Positions 14,307-23,439 of a DNA stretch of 64,000 nucleotides are shown here, one piece after another. Position 1 is the stretch's first letter. The number at the start of each line of letters is the position of its first letter. Position numbers and translations under genes: made by a program. The notes beneath the pieces were generated by a model. It saw only the letters and a list, made by a program, of their open reading frames with translations. It did no database searches and had not been told where the DNA came from. This DNA is from Pseudomonas nitroreducens. GTDB taxonomy: Bacteria > Pseudomonadota > Gammaproteobacteria > Pseudomonadales > Pseudomonadaceae. The stretch spans positions 434,001 through 498,000 of the forward strand of contig NZ_JALJXP010000002.1 in assembly GCF_024170165.1 (NCBI RefSeq), in the 5' to 3' direction.

Positions 14307-15407
14307 TCAGTCCAGTCCGATGCAGGGCAGATCGCCGGGCAGCGCCGCGCCGTGCTCGGCGCACTGGCGCACGGCCTCGATCAGCGGATCGAGGTCGAAG
14401 CCCTGGGAAATCAGCCACAACGGGTTGTAGTAGGTCGTCTCGTAGCGCTCGCCGCTGTCGCAGAGGATCGCCACCACCGAGCCGCTCTCGCGCCGCGCCA
14501 CCATCTGCCGCGCCACCAGCAGTGCGCCAATCAGGTTGGTGCCGCTGGAGCCGCCGACATGCCGTCCCAGGCGCCGGGCCAGGTAATGCATGGCCGCCAG
14601 CGACAGCTCGTCCGGCACCTTGCAGCAGGCGTCAAGCACGTTGGGCAGGAAGGACGCTTCCACACGCGGGCGGCCGATGCCTTCGATGCGCGAGCCGTAG
14701 CTCAGGGTCAGGTCGCGGTCACCGGTCTTGTAGGACTCGAAGAACACCGAGCGTTCGGCGTCGGCGCAGAGCACTCGGGTGTCATGCCGGCGGTAGCGGG
14801 CAAAGCGTCCCAGGGTCGCCAGGGTGCCGCCAGTGCCGGGGCTGGAGACCAGCCAGGCCGGCTCGGGGAAGCGCTCATGGCGCATCTGCTGGAAGATCGA
14901 CTCGGCGATGTTGTTGTTCGCCCTCCAGTCAGTGGCGCGCTCGGCGTAGGTGAACTGGTCCATGAAGTGGCCGCCGGTTTCCTTGGCCAGGCGCTCGGAC
15001 TCGGCGTAGATCTGCGTCGGGTCATCGACCAGATGCGCCTGGCCGCCGTAGAAGGCGATCTGCGCAATCTTCTCCTTCGAGGTGCTGGCCGGCACCACGG
15101 CAATGAACGGCAGACCGAGCAGCCGGGCGAAGTAGGCCTCGGAGATCGCCGTCGAGCCGCTGGACGCTTCGATCACCGGCGCGCCTGGCTTCAACCAGCC
15201 GTTGCACAGGGCATAGAGGAACAGCGAGCGCGCCAGGCGGTGCTTGAGGCTGCCGGTGGGGTGGCTCGACTCGTCCTTGAAGTACAGGTCCACGCCCGGC
15301 AGGCCGGGCATGTCCAGGGGGATCAGGTGGGTATCGGCGCTGCGCTGGAAATCCGCTTCGATGATACGGATCGCCTCGCGGGTCCAGTTGCGTTCCTGGG
15401 TGGCCAT
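14307..15407 (-). CDS. Cds1-like PLP-dependent cysteine desulfhydrase / cysteine synthase-fold enzyme
   Basis: A 366-residue fold-type II PLP enzyme. The Schiff-base lysine is K55 in [14 protein letters not shown] is the substrate loop and G-T-G-G-T-L-A-T the phosphate-binding loop. The overall pattern ([43 protein letters not shown]) is that of the M. tuberculosis Rv3684/Cds1 subgroup, which degrades L-cysteine to sulfide, pyruvate and ammonia, rather than CysK/CysM. The ATG at 15405-15407 has AGGAGA eight bases upstream. It lies between an EamA exporter and an Asp/Glu racemase in one operon, suggesting removal of excess cysteine or a related amino acid (inference). Confidence 0.82.
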   Translation of the reverse strand: MATQERNWTREAIRIIEADFQRSADTHLIPLDMPGLPGVDLYFKDESSHPTGSLKHRLARSLFLYALCNGWLKPGAPVIEASSGSTAISEAYFARLLGLPFIAVVPASTSKEKIAQIAFYGGQAHLVDDPTQIYAESERLAKETGGHFMDQFTYAERATDWRANNNIAESIFQQMRHERFPEPAWLVSSPGTGGTLATLGRFARYRRHDTRVLCADAERSVFFESYKTGDRDLTLSYGSRIEGIGRPRVEASFLPNVLDACCKVPDELSLAAMHYLARRLGRHVGGSSGTNLIGALLVARQMVARRESGSVVAILCDSGERYETTYYNPLWLISQGFDLDPLIEAVRQCAEHGAALPGDLPCIGLD

Positions 15408-15445
15408 CGTGTCGTTCTCCTGGCAGGGCAAGCGGTTCAATGGGT

Positions 15446-16351
15446 TCAGTCCAGCACACCGGCCGGCGATGTGGGTGGCGCGCTGCGCCACTGGCTGAGG
15501 GCGACGCCGATGAATACCAGCCCGGCGGCCAGAGCCTGCTGGCCGCTGAGCACTTCACCGAGCAGCAGCGCGGCGAAGATCAGGGTGAACACCGGGATCA
15601 GGTTGATGAAGCCGGTCGCCTGGCTCGCCGGCAGGCGGCTGACGCCGAAGTTGTACAGGCCATAGGCGCCGACGGTGACCACACTGCCCAGGTAGACCAG
15701 GGCGAACCAGCCGGTCGGGCCGGGCGCCGCCGGCAGACCGGAGGTCGCCAGCGCCAGCGGCAGGAAGAACAGCGAGCCGATGAACGCCTGCATGGCCGTC
15801 AGGATGAAGGGCGAATAGCGCGCCGACAGGTGCTTGAGCAACAGGGTGTAGCCGGTGGCGCAGAGCATCGCCACCAGTTCGTAGAAATTGCCCAGCAGCG
15901 GGTTCGGCGCGTGGCGGTCCGGCTCGCTGGCCAGGGTCAGCCAGAGCGAGCCGAGCACCGCCAGGGCGAAGCCCAGCCAGGTGTTGCGCGCGATCTTCTC
16001 ATGCAGCAGGAAGAACGCGCCGACCGCCACCAGCAGCGGCAGCAGCGCGGTGATCATCCCGGCCTGGGCAGCGCTGGTCTGCTGCAGCGCCAGGGACTCG
16101 AAGATGAAGTACAGGCAGGGCTCGCAGGCGGCCAGCGCCAGCAGCCACTTCCAGTCGCCGGGGCGATAGTCGATGCGCCCGCGCCAGCGCCAGGCGACGA
16201 GGAAGATCAGGCTGCCCAGCGCCATACGGGCGAAGATCACCCACATGGCCGGCATTTCCTGGAAGGCGAACTTCAGCGCGATGAAGGAACTGCCCCACAG
16301 CGCCATGGCCAGCACCAGGCACGCGAGGGCGAACGGCCGGGATTGCTGCAC
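15446..16351 (-). CDS. EamA/DMT family transporter
   Basis: A 301-residue inner-membrane protein with two EamA repeats and about ten transmembrane helices, the normal layout of drug/metabolite transporters such as YdcZ/RhaT/EamA-type amino-acid exporters. Repeat one covers ~8-140 ([12 protein letters not shown], with A-R-M-A-L-G in TM2), repeat two ~150-285 ([10 protein letters not shown]). It starts at GTG with GGAG upstream. It is the first gene of a four-gene operon with a Cds1-like enzyme and a racemase, spaced 38 bp, so export of cysteine or another amino acid is plausible. Direction and substrate are inference. Confidence 0.88.
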   Translation of the reverse strand: MQQSRPFALACLVLAMALWGSSFIALKFAFQEMPAMWVIFARMALGSLIFLVAWRWRGRIDYRPGDWKWLLALAACEPCLYFIFESLALQQTSAAQAGMITALLPLLVAVGAFFLLHEKIARNTWLGFALAVLGSLWLTLASEPDRHAPNPLLGNFYELVAMLCATGYTLLLKHLSARYSPFILTAMQAFIGSLFFLPLALATSGLPAAPGPTGWFALVYLGSVVTVGAYGLYNFGVSRLPASQATGFINLIPVFTLIFAALLLGEVLSGQQALAAGLVFIGVALSQWRSAPPTSPAGVLD

Positions 16352-16450
16352 GGGACGCTCCAGTCAAAAGGTTCCCGGAGTATAGGAGGCGCCCGGTATG
16401 GGCCGACAGGTACAGAACAGAGGGGAAACTGTATGGGCTGGAGGTATTTT

Positions 16451-16582
16451 GTAGGAGCGAGCTTGCTCGCGATCTCGCGCATAGCGCGCCCCTGCAGGTT
16501 GATTTCGGCACTCCCGGTGACGTCGAGCCACCACCTGAAGCGTCGGCCCTGCCGACGGTTCGCGGGCATGGCCCGCTCCTAC
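16451..16582. repeat. Split REP pair
   Basis: GTAGGAGCGAGCTTGCTCGCGAT at the left and TTCGCGGGCATGGCCCGCTCCTAC at the right are oppositely oriented REP halves about 85 bp apart, the usual paired (BIME-like) layout in Pseudomonas. Confidence 0.7.
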
Positions 16583-16715
16583 ATGGGAAATCCGCTGTTG
16601 GGCGGTTCGCGAGCAAGGACTAGGCGTCCCCCTCGGTCCTACGAAGAGCCCCCGCCCTGGCTCTGAAAGGCTTCCAGAAAAACACCCGCGCACGCCGACT
16701 GCCCCGTTCAGGAGG

Positions 16716-16824
16716 CCTCGTTGAATTGGAGTTTCAGGGGTTGAGCGACCTGGATGTCGCGAGAGCCGCGTTGGGCCAGGGATGGCCCTTCGCGGCGTGC
16801 CCCTGAAACTTCAATTCAACGAGG
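16716..16824. repeat. 109-bp nested inverted repeat
   Basis: The 25-base arms 16716-16740 and 16800-16824 are complementary with one mismatch; they begin CCTCGTTGAATT and end AATTCAACGAGG. Within the loop are GCGAC...GTCGC, GCCGCG...CGCGGC and GGGCCA...TGGCCC, so the whole element can fold as a branched hairpin in RNA or a cruciform in DNA. No transposase or tyrosine-recombinase gene lies inside. Confidence 0.75.
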
Positions 16825-16930
16825 GAATTTTTCGCCTAAGCGAAAAACCGGATGTCCGGGGCAAGCCTTCTTGGTTACTTCTTCGGCGTTTGGAAGAAGT
16901 GACTCGCCCGAGGGGGCGAAACCAGAAGTC
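16825..16930. repeat. Chain of short hairpins (GGTTACTTCTTC element)
   Basis: Three perfect hairpins follow the large inverted repeat: TTTTTCGC/GCGAAAAA, ACTTCTTC/GAAGAAGT and TCGCCC/GGGCGA. The GGTTACTT...AAGTGACTCGCCC pattern resembles a dispersed intergenic sequence that I recall in pseudomonads and xanthomonads and that is often mis-called as small proteins. Confidence 0.5.
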
Positions 16931-16992
16931 CACGCGCACGTAGAAGCGACGCGGACCACCCAATCCAGAAGCAGCACAAACAAGGCTAAAAA

Positions 16993-17328
16993 TCAGTCCC
17001 AGGGCTTACCCTTGGTCCCCCGCTCCACCGGCACCCGCTGCTGCATCGCCGCCTTGGCCAGCAAGTGCGCACTGACCGGCGCGGTGATGAAGAGGAACAC
17101 AGTGATCAGGATTTCATGCAGGCTGACACCCTCGCCACGGGTGCTGAAGTACAGCAGCGACGCCAGCACCACACCGCCCACGCCCAGGGTCGAAGCCTTG
17201 GTCGGCGCGTGCAGCCGCGTATAGAAGTCCGGCAGCCGGTACAGGCCGATGGCGCCAAGCAGCGCAAACAGGCTGCCCGCCAGCAGCAGCAGGCAGACCA
17301 GCGCTTCCACGATCATTTCGCCATTCAT
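16993..17328 (-). CDS. shaG: Pha/Sha (Mrp-type) cation/proton antiporter subunit G
   Basis: A 111-residue inner-membrane subunit with three hydrophobic segments, the usual size of MnhG/PhaG/MrpG. L-F-A-L-L-G-A-I-G-L-Y-R-L-P-D-F-Y-T-R-L-H-A-P-T-K-A-S-T-L-G is the family signature, in residues ~20-50. The start ATG (17326-17328) overlaps the stop of the F gene by four bases, indicating translational coupling; a longer frame exists upstream but is not the conserved start. It is the last gene of the six-gene operon. The Mrp-type complex exchanges Na+ or K+ for protons and supports pH and salt tolerance; G is needed for full function but its own role is not defined. Confidence 0.93.
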   Translation of the reverse strand: MNGEMIVEALVCLLLLAGSLFALLGAIGLYRLPDFYTRLHAPTKASTLGVGGVVLASLLYFSTRGEGVSLHEILITVFLFITAPVSAHLLAKAAMQQRVPVERGTKGKPWD

Positions 17329-17594
17329 TCGATGATGTCTCCGCGCAGCAGGAACTTGCACAGCGCCACGGTGCTGACGAAGCCCATCACCGCGATCAGC
17401 AGCGCCGCCTCGAAGTACAGGCCGCTGCCCTTCCAGATGCCGAACAGCACGATCAGCGCGATGGCCTCCACCGACAGGGTGTCCAGCGCGAGGATGCGGT
17501 CCGCCACCGACGGCCCGCGAATCAGCCGCGCCACGGTGAGCAGCACGGCAATGCCCAGCAAAGCCAGGCAGATCGGGATCACGATGCCGAGCAT
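17325..17594 (-). CDS. shaF: Pha/Sha antiporter subunit F
   Basis: An 89-residue subunit with three transmembrane segments. R-L-I-R-G-P-S-V-A-D-R-I-L-A-L-D-T-L at ~23-40 is the MrpF/PhaF signature, and F-V-S-T-V-A-L-C-K-F near residue 74 closes the third helix. The length is typical (~90). Its 5' end overlaps the E gene by 16 bases and its stop overlaps the G start by four, so the three small subunits are translated as a coupled set. In the antiporter F is part of the small-subunit bundle beside E and G. Confidence 0.93.
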   Translation of the reverse strand: MLGIVIPICLALLGIAVLLTVARLIRGPSVADRILALDTLSVEAIALIVLFGIWKGSGLYFEAALLIAVMGFVSTVALCKFLLRGDIIE

Positions 17595-18079
17595 GCGAAC
17601 ACCTCCTTCAGCGGCGCCTCGTAGCGCGCCTTGATGTCCGCCACCAGCGCCTGCGGGTCCGGCACGTCGATGCCATGCACCAGCAGCGTACGGCGGTCCG
17701 CGGAGAGGTCGGCGGAACAGGTGCCCGGGGTCAGGGTGATGACGCTGGCGAGGATGCTGATGGCCAGGTCATCGGTCAGCTCCAGGGGAATCTCGACGAA
17801 GCCCGGTTGCAGGTTCGCCTTCGGCCCCAGCACCAGTTTCGCCACCTGCAGGTTGGCCACGACTATGTCGTAGAGCACCAGGCCGATGAAGCGCAGCAGC
17901 AGGCCCGGCCGCTGGATGCGCGGCGCGGCCAGCAGCAGGTTGCGGCACAGCAGCGGGATGCTCAGGCCGAGGAACGCGCCGAGCAGCCAGTGGCCGAGGG
18001 AGAAGTCGTTGACCAGCAGCAGCCAGCTCAGCAGCAGCACACCGCTGAGCAGCGGGTGCGGAAGGATGCGCCGGATCAT
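17579..18079 (-). CDS. shaE: Pha/Sha antiporter subunit E
   Basis: A 166-residue subunit. The N-terminal half carries two to three hydrophobic helices (S-G-V-L-L-L-S-W-L-L-L, G-H-W-L-L-G-A-F-L-G), the C-terminal half a cytoplasmic alpha/beta domain with A-S-V-I-T-L-T-P-G-T and L-V-H-G-I-D-V-P-D, both hallmarks of MrpE/PhaE. Start ATG 18077-18079 overlaps the D stop by four bases. The frame stays open upstream, but that extension would run inside subunit D and lacks family similarity. E is involved in antiporter assembly and regulation in Bacillus Mrp. Confidence 0.92.
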   Translation of the reverse strand: MIRRILPHPLLSGVLLLSWLLLVNDFSLGHWLLGAFLGLSIPLLCRNLLLAAPRIQRPGLLLRFIGLVLYDIVVANLQVAKLVLGPKANLQPGFVEIPLELTDDLAISILASVITLTPGTCSADLSADRRTLLVHGIDVPDPQALVADIKARYEAPLKEVFACSAS

Positions 18080-19572
18080 GCGCCACCTCCCAGGAGGATC
18101 GCCTGGCGGTAGAGCCCGGCATCCAGCAGCTGCACGGCCGTGGCCTGTGCATAAGTGATCAGCGGCCGCGCGGCGACCACCATCAGCGGTGCGCTGGCCA
18201 GCAGGCCGAAGCACGCGAGCATCTTCACCGGCTCGCGATTGGCGCTGCCCAGCACGCTCAGGCCGGTGCGCCAGAACAGCGTGCTGCCGGCGCGGCTCAG
18301 CGCGACGATGGTGACCAGCCCGCTGACCAGCACCACGCTCCACAACGCGATGGCCTCGCTGCCGCCACTCACCGAGCGCAGCAACATCAGCTTGCCGAGG
18401 AAGCCCGGCAGCGGCGGCAATCCTGCCACGGCGATGGCGCCGAAGAAGAACGCGCCACCCAGCAGGTGCGGTTGCAGCAGCGCCGGGCCCTGTACCAGTC
18501 GGCCGCCTTTTTCGCCACGCTGACGGGCAATCAGGTCAGCCAGCAGGAACAGCCCGCCGGCCACCCAGATGCTGTGCAGCAGGTAGTAGAGCGCGGCGGA
18601 CAGCGCCTCCGGCGTGCCCAGCGCGATGGCCGCCAGCAGCGTGCCGGCGGAGACCACCACCAGGTAGGACAGCAGGCCTTGCAGCGTGGTCGCCGCCAGC
18701 GCCCCCAGCGCACCGGCGACTATGCCGGCCAGCGCCAGCGGCCACAGCCAGGCCTGCGCGAGGTTCGCCAGCTCGCCGGCCTGCTCGCCGAAGATCAGCG
18801 TGTAGACCCGCAGGATCGAGTAGATGCCCACCTTGGTCATGATCGAGAACAACGCCGCTACCGGCGCGCTGGCCTCGGCATAGGCTTTGGGCAGCCAGAA
18901 GTACAGCGGCAGCAGCGCCGCCTTCAGGCCGAACACCACCAGCAGCAGCAACGCCGCCGCGCGCACCAGCGGTGCCTGCTCGGCGCTCAGCTGGGCCACG
19001 CGCTCGGCCATGTGCGCCATGTTCAGGGTGCCGGTGATGCCATAGAGCGTGCCCACCGCAAGGAGGAAGAACGCCGAGCCGACGAGATTGAGCACCACGT
19101 AATGCACACCCGCACGCACCCGCCCTGCCCCGCCGCCATGCAGCAGCAGCGCGTAGGAGGCGATCAGCAGGATCTCGAAGAACACGAAGAGGTTGAACAG
19201 GTCTCCGGTGAGGAACGCCCCGTTCAGACCGAGCAACTGGAACTGGAACAGCGCATGGAAGCGTTTGCCGCGCCGGTCATCCCCACGCACCGCGTAGATC
19301 AGCGACAGGCTGGCGAGCAGCGCGGTGGCAGCGATCATCAGCGCGCTGAGACGGTCCAGCACCAGGATGATGCCGAATGGCGGCTGCCAGTTGCCCAGCG
19401 CGTAGAACTGCACCACACCGCTGTCGGCCTGTTGCAGCAATACGGCGGAAAGCGGCAGCAGCGCCAGGGTGGCGAGCAGCGACAGGCCGCGCTGCAAGCG
19501 CTCGCCCACGAGCAACAGTGCACACCCGGCGAACAGCGGCAGCAGGACCGGAAGAATCAGCCAGTGGTTCAT
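18076..19572 (-). CDS. shaD: Pha/Sha antiporter subunit D (proton-translocating)
   Basis: A 498-residue inner-membrane protein with about 14 helices, homologous to NuoM/NuoN-type proton-translocating subunits. The Proton_antipo_M domain covers ~120-420; N-L-F-V-F-F-E-I-L-L (~125-134) carries the conserved TM5 glutamate and A-L-L-P-L-Y-F-W-L-P-K-A-Y-A-E-A-S-A-P-V-A-A-L (~215-235) the TM7/8 region with its lysine and the antiporter signature. Overlaps the C gene by four bases upstream and E by four downstream. With subunit A it forms the proton/cation path of the complex. Confidence 0.94.
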   Translation of the reverse strand: MNHWLILPVLLPLFAGCALLLVGERLQRGLSLLATLALLPLSAVLLQQADSGVVQFYALGNWQPPFGIILVLDRLSALMIAATALLASLSLIYAVRGDDRRGKRFHALFQFQLLGLNGAFLTGDLFNLFVFFEILLIASYALLLHGGGAGRVRAGVHYVVLNLVGSAFFLLAVGTLYGITGTLNMAHMAERVAQLSAEQAPLVRAAALLLLVVFGLKAALLPLYFWLPKAYAEASAPVAALFSIMTKVGIYSILRVYTLIFGEQAGELANLAQAWLWPLALAGIVAGALGALAATTLQGLLSYLVVVSAGTLLAAIALGTPEALSAALYYLLHSIWVAGGLFLLADLIARQRGEKGGRLVQGPALLQPHLLGGAFFFGAIAVAGLPPLPGFLGKLMLLRSVSGGSEAIALWSVVLVSGLVTIVALSRAGSTLFWRTGLSVLGSANREPVKMLACFGLLASAPLMVVAARPLITYAQATAVQLLDAGLYRQAILLGGGA

Positions 19573-19901
19573 CGGCTTTCCTCTCCTTCTCCACCATCGA
19601 CGTGATCACCACCGGTATCCGCCAGCCCTCGCAAGGCCAGCACGATGACGAAGGCGGTCATGGCGAAGCCGATGACGATGGCCGTCAGTACCAGCGCCTG
19701 GGGGATCGGATCCCCGGCGTTGGCGACCTGGCCGATTACCGCCGGGTCGCCGGCCAGCCGGCCCATGGCGAAGAGGAACAGGTTGACCGCGTAGGACAGC
19801 AGGGTCAGCCCCAGCACCACCGGGAAGGTGCGCGCACGCAGCAGCAGGTAGACGCCGCTGGCGGTCAGCAGACCGAGGGCGATGGCGAACAGCGCTTCCA
19901 T
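19569..19901 (-). CDS. shaC: Pha/Sha antiporter subunit C
   Basis: A 110-residue subunit homologous to NuoK and MrpC, with three transmembrane helices: L-L-T-A-S-G-V-Y-L-L-L, V-V-L-G-L-T-L-L-S-Y-A-V-N-L-F-L-F and A-L-V-L-T-A-I-V-I-G-F-A-M-T-A. D-P-I-P-Q-A-L-V-L-T-A-I-V-I (~80-95) is the family signature. The start ATG shares one base with the stop of the A-B fusion gene (TGATG), and its stop overlaps the D start. The tail is short and acidic. C helps form the ion-conducting bundle in Mrp structures. Confidence 0.94.
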   Translation of the reverse strand: MEALFAIALGLLTASGVYLLLRARTFPVVLGLTLLSYAVNLFLFAMGRLAGDPAVIGQVANAGDPIPQALVLTAIVIGFAMTAFVIVLALRGLADTGGDHVDGGEGEESR

Positions 19902-22717
19902 CAGGGTGCCTCCTTGGACAGCAGCGGCTCTCTCAGCTCTAGCGAGGGGGGCGGTGCAGTGACCGAACCGAGGCCCGAGAGGATCAACAGCGTCGCGCCG
20001 ACCACGGTGAAGTACACGCCCAGGTCGAAGAGCATGGCCGTGGCCAGTTCGATCTCGCCCACCAGCGGAATGTGGAAGTGGCCGAACGCCGAGGTGAGGA
20101 ACGGGAAGCCGAAGAACCAGGCGCCCAGCCCGGTCAGCCCGGCGATCAGCACGCCGAGGCCGGCGAGGCGGCTGTAGTCCAGCGGCAGGCGGGTGCTCAC
20201 CCAGCGGCTGCCGCAGGCGATGTACTGGAGGATCAGCGCCACCGAAGTGATCAGCCCGGCAATGAAACCGCCGCCCGGCAGGTTGTGCCCGCGCAGGAAG
20301 ATGAACACCGAGACCAGCAGCGCCAGCGGCAGCAGCAGGCGCGACAGCGTGGCGAGGATCGGCGGGAAACGGTCCCTGGCCCAGGTATGGCCTTCGTCGT
20401 CAGTTTCGCGGCGCAGCAGGCGCAGGCCATCGAGCAGCGCGAAGATGCCCACCGCGGCGATCGCCAGCACGGTGATCTCACCGAGGGTATCGAAGCCACG
20501 GAAGTCCACCAGGATCACGTTCACCACGTTGTGCCCGCCGCCACCGGAGACGCTGTTCTCCAGGTAGTAACCGGCGATGCTGTCGTAGGGACGGGTGAGC
20601 ACGGCATAGGCCAACAGCGTGACCATCACCCCGGCACCGATGGCGATCACGAAGTCGCGCAGGCGGCGCAGGCTGCTGGAGCTCTTCGGCGTGCGCGCCG
20701 GCAGGTAGTACAGCGCCAGCATCAGCAGGACCATGGTCACCACTTCCACCGACAGTTGCGTCAACGCGAGGTCCGGTGCGGCGAAGCGGGCGAAGGCCAA
20801 CGCCACCAGCAGCCCGGCGATGCTGAGGATCACCAGCGCGGTCAGGCGCTGGCGGTGGAACCAGACGGTGAGCGGCCCGGCGATGGCCAGCAGGACCAGG
20901 CCCAGCGCGGTGATGCCGTCCAGCGGCGTCTGCGCGCGATCACCTTCGATGGCGGGCAGCGGCGCCAGGCCGGCGAACACCACCACCACGGCAGAGAGCA
21001 CCAGCAGCATGGCGTAGCGCTGCAGCGAGCCGTTCTCCAGGTAATCGGTCACGCGCGAGGCGAAGCACACCACGCGCTGCACCTGCTGCTCGAACACCCG
21101 CTTGGCGTCCATCGCCGGCAGCCCCGCGTACCAGTCGAACAGCGGCTTGCGCAGCACATACAGCAGCACGCCGCCGGCCGTGGCCACGAAGCTCATCGCC
21201 AGCGGCGCGTTGAAGCCGTGCCAGATCGCCAGGCTGTATTCCGGCAGCACGCCATTCAGGCTCGACGCGGCGGCGCCGGCCAGCAGCGGGCCGACGATGA
21301 CCCCCGGCATGACGCCCACCAGCAGGCAGATCAGCACGAGGATTTCCACCGGCACCTTCATGTAGCGCGGCGGCTCGTGGGGATGCGGATTGGGCAGGTT
21401 GATCGGCTCGCCGTTGAAGAACACGTCGTGAATGAAGCGCACCGAGTAGCTCACCGAGAACAGCGCGCCGACGGTCGCCAGCGCCGGGATCAGCCAGTTG
21501 AAGCTGCCCATCATGTTCTGCGCCAGGGTCTCGCCGAAGAACATCTCCTTGCTCAGGAAACCGTTGAGCAGCGGCACGCCGGCCATCGACGCCGACGCCA
21601 CCATCGCCAGTACGGCGGTGTGCGGCATGTACTTCCACATGCCGTTGATGCGGCGCATGTCGCGGCTGCCGGTCTCGTGGTCGATGATCCCGGCGGCCAT
21701 GAACAGCGAGGCCTTGAAGGTCGCGTGATTGATGATGTGGAAGATCGCCGCGACGTTGGCCATCGGCGAATCCAGGCCGAACAGCAAGGTGATCAGGCCC
21801 AGGTGGCTGATGGTCGAGTAGGCCAGCAGGCCCTTGAGGTCGTTCTGGAACAACGCCATGAAGGCGCCCATCAGCAGGGTCGCCAGGCCAGTCAGGCTGA
21901 CCAGGTAGAACCACAGGTCGTTACCCGACAGCAGCGGGTACAGGCGTGCCAGCAGGAACACACCGGCCTTCACCATGGTCGCCGAATGCAGATAGGCCGA
22001 CACCGGCGTCGGCGCCGCCATCGCGTGGGGCAGCCAGAAATGGAAGGGGAACTGCGCGGACTTGGTGAACACGCCCAGCAGCACCAGGCACAGCGCCAGC
22101 GGGAACAGCGGGCTGGCCTGCAGCACCTCGCGGGCACCGAGCACCGTGGAGAGCTCGAAGCTGCCGACCACATGGCCGATCAACAGAATGCCGGCCAGCA
22201 GCGCCAGGCCGCCGCCACCGGTGACCGCCAGGGACATGCGCGCGCCCTTGCGCGCGTCCGAGCGATGCCCCCAGAAGCCGATCAGCAGGAACGACGAAAG
22301 GCTGGTCAGCTCCCAGAACACCAGCATCAGCAGCAGGTTTTCGCTCAGCACCACGCCGAGCATGGCGCCCATGAACAGCAGCAGGAAGGCGAAGAAGCGC
22401 CCGGCGGGCTCCTTCTCGGACAGGTAATAGCGGGCGTAGAGGATCACCAGCAGGCCGATGCCGAGGATCAACAGGGCGAACAGGAAGCCCAGGCCGTCCA
22501 GGCGCAGGCTGAGGTTCAGGCCCAGTTCCGGCAGCCACTCCAGGCGCTGAACCTGCGGATCGCCGCCGAGCACCGAACGCTGGCCCAGCAGCAGGATCAA
22601 CCCGGCGAGCGGCACCAGGCCCGTGGCGGCGGAGCAGGCGGTACGGCCGAAACGCTCGGCCAGCAGCGGCAGCAATACCCCGAAGAAAGGCAGCGCGATG
22701 ATCAGCGCCAACGTCAT
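19901..22717 (-). CDS. shaA: Pha/Sha antiporter subunit A fused to subunit B
   Basis: A 938-residue membrane protein. Residues ~1-740 are MrpA/PhaA: the NuoL-like core with [12 protein letters not shown] (~92-103), the TM5 glutamate in [12 protein letters not shown] (~132-143) and [19 protein letters not shown]; then the MrpA-specific end with [16 protein letters not shown]. From ~780 the chain continues as MrpB, recognised by [14 protein letters not shown]. There is no separate B gene, so this is the group 2 (Pha/Sha) operon with AB fused, as in P. aeruginosa. It is the first gene of the operon, so its promoter must lie upstream of 22717. It exchanges Na+/K+ for H+. Confidence 0.95.
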   Translation of the reverse strand: MTLALIIALPFFGVLLPLLAERFGRTACSAATGLVPLAGLILLLGQRSVLGGDPQVQRLEWLPELGLNLSLRLDGLGFLFALLILGIGLLVILYARYYLSEKEPAGRFFAFLLLFMGAMLGVVLSENLLLMLVFWELTSLSSFLLIGFWGHRSDARKGARMSLAVTGGGGLALLAGILLIGHVVGSFELSTVLGAREVLQASPLFPLALCLVLLGVFTKSAQFPFHFWLPHAMAAPTPVSAYLHSATMVKAGVFLLARLYPLLSGNDLWFYLVSLTGLATLLMGAFMALFQNDLKGLLAYSTISHLGLITLLFGLDSPMANVAAIFHIINHATFKASLFMAAGIIDHETGSRDMRRINGMWKYMPHTAVLAMVASASMAGVPLLNGFLSKEMFFGETLAQNMMGSFNWLIPALATVGALFSVSYSVRFIHDVFFNGEPINLPNPHPHEPPRYMKVPVEILVLICLLVGVMPGVIVGPLLAGAAASSLNGVLPEYSLAIWHGFNAPLAMSFVATAGGVLLYVLRKPLFDWYAGLPAMDAKRVFEQQVQRVVCFASRVTDYLENGSLQRYAMLLVLSAVVVVFAGLAPLPAIEGDRAQTPLDGITALGLVLLAIAGPLTVWFHRQRLTALVILSIAGLLVALAFARFAAPDLALTQLSVEVVTMVLLMLALYYLPARTPKSSSSLRRLRDFVIAIGAGVMVTLLAYAVLTRPYDSIAGYYLENSVSGGGGHNVVNVILVDFRGFDTLGEITVLAIAAVGIFALLDGLRLLRRETDDEGHTWARDRFPPILATLSRLLLPLALLVSVFIFLRGHNLPGGGFIAGLITSVALILQYIACGSRWVSTRLPLDYSRLAGLGVLIAGLTGLGAWFFGFPFLTSAFGHFHIPLVGEIELATAMLFDLGVYFTVVGATLLILSGLGSVTAPPPSLELREPLLSKEAP

Positions 22718-22902
22718 GACCCACTCCTTTTCACCGCCGGACGGCGTTCAGACAGGCACCACCGCGCGAAGGCGGCCGGCTTGCAAAGGCGACGATTATC
22801 CATATCTATCGATTACGCGTCATGGATTGAATTATTACGAAATTGCAAGCTTGTGCCGCGCCCGCAGTGGCCCGCGACGAGTTTTCCTATCCCCCAAACG
22901 AT

Positions 22903-22935
22903 AGCGCGCGACAGTCGGGTCGACTGTCGCGCGCT
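22903..22935. terminator. Perfect 15-bp stem hairpin after the second slyB-like gene
   Basis: AGCGCGCGACAGTCG pairs perfectly with the right arm around a three-base loop. It lies 40 bases beyond the stop of the SlyB-like gene (minus strand), is followed there by ATCGTTTGGG, and probably ends that transcript before it reaches the pha promoter region. Confidence 0.6.
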
Positions 22936-22974
22936 GGGTTTCGCTGGCTGCCACGGGCAGGCAGCCGTAGCCGG

Positions 22975-23439
22975 TCAGTGAGCGACGCGGCTGGTACCGT
23001 TGACGGTCAGGATGCGCACGCGCTCGCCGACACGGAACACGGCACCTTCGTCGACCTGCTGGACGTAGGCACGGGTGCTGCCATCGTCTTCGCGGACGGT
23101 GATTTCCACGCCCTGGGTGCGGGTCAGGCCTTCTTCGGTGGCTGCGCCGAGCAGGCCGCCGGCCACGGCGCCGATGATGGCAGTGACATAGCTGCCCTTG
23201 CCGCCACCGATGGCGCTGCCGCCGATACCGCCAACGGCGGCGCCGGCAACGGAGCCGATGGGAGTCTTGGTGCCTTCGATCTTCACCGGACGCAGGGCCT
23301 GGATGGTACCCATGCGAACGTTCTGTACGGTACGTGCTTCTTCACGGGTGTAGGTGTCGCCGGTCAGGCTGGACTGGCAGCCACCGAGGGTCATGGCCAG
23401 GGCCGCGAAAGTCACGGCGATCAGGGCAGTTTTACGCAT
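22975..23439 (-). CDS. slyB: SlyB-like glycine-zipper outer-membrane lipoprotein (copy 2)
   Basis: A 154-residue SlyB/PcpY-family lipoprotein, paralogue of the gene at 9561-10025. Lipobox L-G-G-C (Cys21), then T-Y-T-R-E-E-A-R-T-V-Q-N-V-R-M-G-T-I, the zipper P-I-G-S-V-A-G-A-A-V-G-G-I-G-G and the conserved C-terminal part E-I-T-V-R-E-D-D-G-S-T-R-A-Y-V-Q. The two copies have the same length and share most positions after the signal peptide. Its place beside the pha/sha operon matches the resident copy of P. aeruginosa as I recall it (PA1053), so this is probably the ancestral one. Its upstream region shows no phased GTTCA repeats, in contrast to copy 1. Role: outer-membrane integrity. Confidence 0.9.
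   Translation of the reverse strand: MRKTALIAVTFAALAMTLGGCQSSLTGDTYTREEARTVQNVRMGTIQALRPVKIEGTKTPIGSVAGAAVGGIGGSAIGGGKGSYVTAIIGAVAGGLLGAATEEGLTRTQGVEITVREDDGSTRAYVQQVDEGAVFRVGERVRILTVNGTSRVAH

Larger units (their letters stand above)
16352..16992. other. 641-bp repeat-rich intergenic region without a gene
   Basis: Apart from the EamA start region this stretch holds only repeats: a split REP pair (16451-16582), a 109-bp nested inverted repeat (16716-16824) and three further short hairpins (16828-16847, 16877-16900, 16904-16919). An open frame crosses part of it on the plus strand, but it reads through the hairpins and has the low-complexity, Arg/Ser/Pro-rich look of non-coding GC-rich DNA, so I do not call a gene. 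Confidence 0.7.

Noticed and set aside
16754-17224. 156-codon plus-strand frame in the repeat-rich gap
   Set aside because: It passes through the inverted repeat and hairpins and then runs antisense to shaG. Its sequence is of the kind often mis-annotated over this dispersed repeat.
20072-22981. A 969-codon open frame on the plus strand opposite the antiporter A-B gene
   Set aside because: Its translation is a run of Gln/Arg/His/Glu without any fold or family, as expected from the antisense of a GC-rich membrane-protein gene. The minus strand encodes a complete antiporter subunit.
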